A stretch of DNA of 64,000 nt from Coniferiporia sulphurascens (lineage: Eukaryota > Basidiomycota > Agaricomycetes > Hymenochaetales > Hymenochaetaceae), in NCBI GenBank assembly GCA_002794785.1, contig NBBA01000001.1, positions 4,774,001 through 4,838,000 on the forward strand, written 5' to 3'. Below, one piece after another: positions 60,756 through 64,000 of this stretch (positions are counted from its first letter, which is position 1; each line of letters starts with the position of its first letter). Below the pieces are notes generated by a model, which saw only the letters and a program-made list of their open reading frames with translations, was not told where the DNA came from and ran no database searches. Made by a program: the position numbers and the translations under genes.

Positions 60756-61514
60756 CTAAAGGTCCATAGGCGGGTACCTTTCAGTTGGTGTCCTGTCGTC
60801 AGTCACATTGTCCGGCAGTTTGTTAATGTGGTTTATCCTAGCGATACGTCGCATGTATCCTGGAGGTGGCGCTGGGGGTGATCCATTTGATAACCATAGT
60901 GTTATCACATAAAGATTAACATTGCCGATCTGCTGATTGGCGGTCGTTGATCCCTTTGCTGATAGATTCTCGAAGAGGGTGATTACCTTTGTGCATAATC
61001 GGTGAGCGTTAGCTAGGAATGTGTTATCCTGCAACGTCCTGTACGGGAAGGATCCTGAGACCACTCGTAGGTCACATTCCTTGTCATGTATGTGTGGGTT
61101 CACTATCGTCTGGACATGGACATTGTGCAAAAACTCCTGTACATCGAAGATGTACATTTGTATCATGTGCGTTACCCTGACTTCTGTGCCGTCGCCTATA
61201 GGGTCTACAGCGTGATCTGTAGTTACCTGGCAGTTCGTGTACCCTGCCATGTAAAAGCATTCGGTTATTACCGTGTTAAATGCTTCCCATGATTGATTGT
61301 ATGCGGTCCGGCATCGGTGGCAGAGTCTTGACGGGTCAAGAGCCTTTAGCAGTCGCTTGAGCATCGTGATTGGCCTGATGTTCCCAAGAAGTCCTGGTTT
61401 TCTAGTTAGTTCCATCCCCATGTTGAATGATTGCTGGATAGTCTCCATGGGAGTCCCTTCCTGTATTGGTAGTTGCTGATATCGTTGTCTAAGCTTGTAA
61501 GCAAGCTTATTCAT
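60756..61514 (-). CDS. Unrecognised ORF inside element beta
   Basis: An uninterrupted ATG-to-stop frame of 252 residues (ATG 61514) whose start lies only 12 nt from the terminus of the inserted element. It has balanced composition, a CHRCRTAYNQSW segment, and a proline-rich turn SPPAPPPGYMRR near the C-terminus. I recognise no domain. That it stays open for 759 nt while the host copia element carries seven stops suggests recent coding use or a young insertion. It could be a gag-like or captured host sequence; equally a chance frame. Confidence 0.35.
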   Translation of the reverse strand: MNKLAYKLRQRYQQLPIQEGTPMETIQQSFNMGMELTRKPGLLGNIRPITMLKRLLKALDPSRLCHRCRTAYNQSWEAFNTVITECFYMAGYTNCQVTTDHAVDPIGDGTEVRVTHMIQMYIFDVQEFLHNVHVQTIVNPHIHDKECDLRVVSGSFPYRTLQDNTFLANAHRLCTKVITLFENLSAKGSTTANQQIGNVNLYVITLWLSNGSPPAPPPGYMRRIARINHINKLPDNVTDDRTPTERYPPMDL

Positions 61515-61531
61515 CAATTCCTAACAAACAC

Positions 61532-61831
61532 CATATCTAAATCGATTACAAAACATTTATCAAACCGACCAAATAACAATAACGGCCGCAAATAAAACAA
61601 CATTCATGGCAAATATAGTAGGGGATCTTAAGCTTTACATCCCCAACGGACACTCAGTAAGTGTCATTACATTATCAAACGTTTATTACAATCCTAAAAT
61701 GAATATGACATTAGTCTCTCAAGGACTTCTATGTCAAGATGGTTACAAATTTATTTATAAAGAAAATGAATGTATAATAAAGTATCCTAATGGATCTTTA
61801 TGCAGAAAAATTAAAAACAAAAATGGATTGT
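61532..61831 (+). pseudogene. Copia protease to pre-integrase segment
   Basis: Continues the gag-pol frame after element beta: the protease region runs on through ITITAANKTTFMANIVGDLKLYIPNG, then the GAG-pre-integrase start LSNVYYNPKMNMTLVSQGLL, which is typical of copia polyproteins. Ends at the LTR-like insertion gamma. Confidence 0.85.
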
Positions 61832-62183
61832 TGGAAGCCAACCAGGAGTTGGCAACACTAAAGTTCAGCCTAGGACAGAAAGGACAAAGGTGTCTTTGTT
61901 GCTGTCAGATAGACTACATACATTCCATGCTAAAACTACTCACCTTTGTTGCTGTCAGATAGACTGAGGCAACAAAGGCGCGGAAAGTGAATGGGAATAG
62001 CGAGGGAATTATGTAATCGTAGATCTGTATAGTCCAGAGGAAATACAATCATGTGACCATCAGTCCGGCGCATCAGGTGACAGCCCGGCGCATCATGTGA
62101 CTGACAACCCGGTGCGTCAGGTGATGTCCGGACCCAGTGGTCTCCAACGCATAGGCATCAGAGTAGTAAGCCCTGGGCTTACA
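61832..62183 (+). mobile_element. 352-bp LTR-like insertion (element gamma)
   Basis: TGGAAGCCAACC...GGGCTTACA, bounded by TG/CA and flanked by ATTGT (61827-61831, 62184-62188). It holds a 50-bp-spaced direct repeat CTTTGTTGCTGTCAGATAGA (61894, 61944) and three imperfect ~22-bp units with CCGGCGCATCA/G (about 62065-62126). Its orientation is assigned by the TG start. Unrelated to family alpha. Confidence 0.82.
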
Positions 62184-63153
62184 ATTGTATAGTATATTTA
62201 ACAATGATGTACAAGCAGCTACAAAAAATATTACATTATTCGAACTTCACAAAAAACTCGGACACATAAGCTATGCTTATATTAAGCGATTACTAAAAGA
62301 AGATCAAATTACAAACAATAAAATTTCAAATTATAATGAAACTCAATGTACAATTTGCCTCGAAGCAAATATAAAAAGAATGCAAATCCCAAAATTACAT
62401 GTTTCAAAGTTAGCAGAAAAATTTGGTGATCATATCCATATGGATATATGGGGACCTGCATCCACACATGCTATTGGAGGATATAAATATCTTCTAACAC
62501 TAGTAGATGATGCTACTAGATGGATTAAAATGATTTTATTAAAAACAAAAGACGAGGGCTTAAACACTTATACAACTTGGGCTATAATGCTCAATACACA
62601 ATTTAATATAAAAATAAAAATATTACAAAGTGATAACGATACAGTGTTTTTAAGTAAACAATTCACTGAATATTTAAATAAAAATGGAACAATAAGAAAG
62701 CTGACTGTTCACGATACACCACAACAAAATGGAGTAGCAGAATGATCACATCAAACAATATTAAACAATACACGAGTTAACCTGCTACAAGTGAAATTAC
62801 CACCAAGTTTATGGGGAGAAGCTGTAAAATACAGTACTTATCTTTACAATAGAATGCCAAAGAGCGCTATTGATTTCAAAACACCATATTTTAAACGATA
62901 CAATGAAAATTATAACATAGACAATTTAAAAGAATTCAGCCAATATTGCATCATACAACAAGAAGACATTAATAAACTACAACCAAAAGGAATTTATGCT
63001 CAATGGCTAGGATTCAATGAAGAAAGCAAAGGTCACAGAACCTATCATAACAGAAAAATCACAGTCAAACAAAATTTACAATTTTTAGATTCTCCACCAT
63101 CTAAAATTGAAGGGGAGAATATTACAGAAAAACAAAATGAACAAATAAAATAA
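62184..63153 (+). pseudogene. Copia integrase region
   Basis: Shows the HHCC zinc-binding part (HKKLGHISYAYIKRL...CTICLEA), then the integrase core with HMDIWGPA (first catalytic Asp), a LVDDATRW block, LQSDND (second Asp) and the NGVAE block with the catalytic Glu, followed by LPPSLWGEAVKYSTYLYNR and the KGIYAQWLGF copia-specific C-terminal motif. Broken by UGA at 62743-62745 (where ER is expected) and UAA at 63151-63153. Confidence 0.92.
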
Positions 63154-64000
63154 TTAACAAAAGAAAGACCAATAAGAATAATTAAACCAACAAAACGATC
63201 ATTAGGTCTTAACTTTGATGAACAAAACACGGTAGCCTATCTTACGGAATTCAATCAATTCAATGCAGAATTAATAGGCAATCCAAATTCATATCAACAA
63301 GCGATCAATAGAATTGACGCAAATCAGTGGATCACGGCAATGAAAGAAGAAATAAAAATGCTAATCGAAAGATCTACATGGACGATCATTGATCCACCAA
63401 AAGATGTAAACATAATTGGAACAAGATTTGTTTATAAAACAAAAAGATTAGCAAATGGAGAAATTGAACGATACAAAGCAAGATTAGTAGTTCAAGGATT
63501 CACCCAAAAAGAGGGTATAGACTACTATTCAAATGATACATTTGCTCCAGTGGCACGATTAGCCACAGTTTGAACTATATTAAGTTGGAGCACAACAAAC
63601 AATTACGAAATTCATCAAATTGATATAAAATCAGCTTACTTATATGGTGAATTAGAAAAAGATGAAAATATATACATAAAACCACCACCAGGAAATTTAG
63701 TCAAAACAAAATCTGGACAAGTTTTAAAACTAAATAAAGCCTTATACGGATTAAAACAAGCAGGCAGATGATGGTACAAAAAATTGTCAGAAATATTAAC
63801 AGGAATCGGACTAACATGAGCAGTCCAAGATAATGCAGTATTCTTCAGAAAAGTAAAAGGAAAAACAATCTTAATACTTTTTATACATGTTGACGATATA
63901 ACGATATGCGGCTTAAATTTATTAATAATAAAAGCCTTTAAAGATGAAATAGGAAAACACATAAAATTTACTGATGGAAACAATATACATTGGTTACTCG
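63154..64000 (+). pseudogene. Copia reverse transcriptase, partial
   Basis: RVT_2-type motifs in order: WITAMKEEIKMLIERSTW, GTRFVYKTKRLANGEIERYKARLVVQGF, IHQIDIKSAYLYGEL (first catalytic Asp), LNKALYGLKQAGR, and FIHVDDITICG (the YVDD-equivalent box). UGA stops at 63571-63573, 63769-63771 and 63817-63819 make it non-functional. Cut by the end of the window before the RNase H domain. Confidence 0.93.

Larger units (their letters stand above)
59487..61526. mobile_element. 2.0-kb TG...CA insertion (element beta)
   Basis: Bounded by TGTTAGGA and its inverse TCCTAACA and flanked by the duplication AACAC (59482-59486, 61527-61531). Without the nested solo LTR (copy 4) it is about 1.5 kb. Terminal TG/CA and the 5-bp duplication fit an LTR-type insertion, either a very long solo LTR or a non-autonomous element. 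No long direct terminal repeats were seen. Repeats of GCTCCACT cluster at 59690-59900. Confidence 0.82.
55942..64000 (+). mobile_element. Degenerate Ty1/copia LTR retrotransposon with nested insertions
   Basis: The gag-pol reading frame starts at ATG 55942 and continues past the window end. Order of visible domains: gag, CCHC zinc knuckle, protease (DTGA), GAG-pre-integrase region, integrase, reverse transcriptase; integrase before RT defines Ty1/copia. The frame is interrupted by insertions at 55960-56520, 57223-57762, 58084-58645, 59487-61526 and 61832-62183, each flanked by a 5-bp duplication, and by seven nonsense codons. Base composition is much more AT-rich than the genes to the left. 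The element's 3' end and 3' LTR lie outside the window. Confidence 0.93.

Noticed and set aside
56526..64000. UGA as a reassigned sense codon in the retroelement
   Set aside because: Neighbouring nuclear genes end at UGA in the normal way, and UGA here replaces arginine, not tryptophan; mutation explains it better.

Overview
The window is nuclear DNA of a filamentous fungus, most likely a basidiomycete (Agaricomycotina). The evidence is gene density, many 44-90 nt introns with GT-AG borders and CTNA-type branch points, and the protein families present. No rRNA, tRNA or CRISPR array was seen. Exon models were built by hand, and I kept only splice choices that preserve the reading frame; the weak junctions are named in each entry.

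Layout. Positions 1-17200 hold housekeeping genes: a PhzF-like isomerase (-), an F-box protein (-), a CDK-type kinase related to Csk1 (+), dCMP deaminase DCD1 (+), the TTT-complex subunit TTI1 (-), an arrestin-domain trafficking adaptor (-) and a GNAT acetyltransferase (-). After a 3.4 kb stretch without a recognisable gene come the RNase P/MRP subunit POP3 (+), a BEM46-type alpha/beta hydrolase (-, 11 exons), an acid-sphingomyelinase-like secreted phosphodiesterase (-, 18 exons including a 10-nt microexon), a 1309-residue protein that may be the meiotic factor SHOC1/Zip2 (+), and a Methyltransf_16 enzyme (+).

Positions 39071-53438 hold three paralogues (A+, B-, C+) of the fungal glutaminase GtaA family. 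Each has 17 exons at the same positions and phases, a signal peptide, a C-terminal transmembrane helix and a cytoplasmic tail ending in a PPxY motif. They would release glutamate from glutamine at the cell surface. Copy C has a stop codon at the end of exon 1.

From about 54.4 kb the DNA is repetitive and then strongly AT-rich. A 217-bp tandem repeat precedes a decayed Ty1/copia retrotransposon (55942 to the window end, continuing beyond it). Its gag-pol frame is cut by five insertions, each with perfect 5-bp target-site duplications: three solo LTRs of one ~560-bp family, a 2.0-kb TG...CA element (itself carrying a fourth solo LTR and an unrecognised ORF), and a 352-bp LTR-like element. Removing them conceptually leaves one continuous frame, broken only by six UGA and one UAA codons. 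The UGAs fit CGA-to-TGA changes, as expected from deamination of methylated cytosine.
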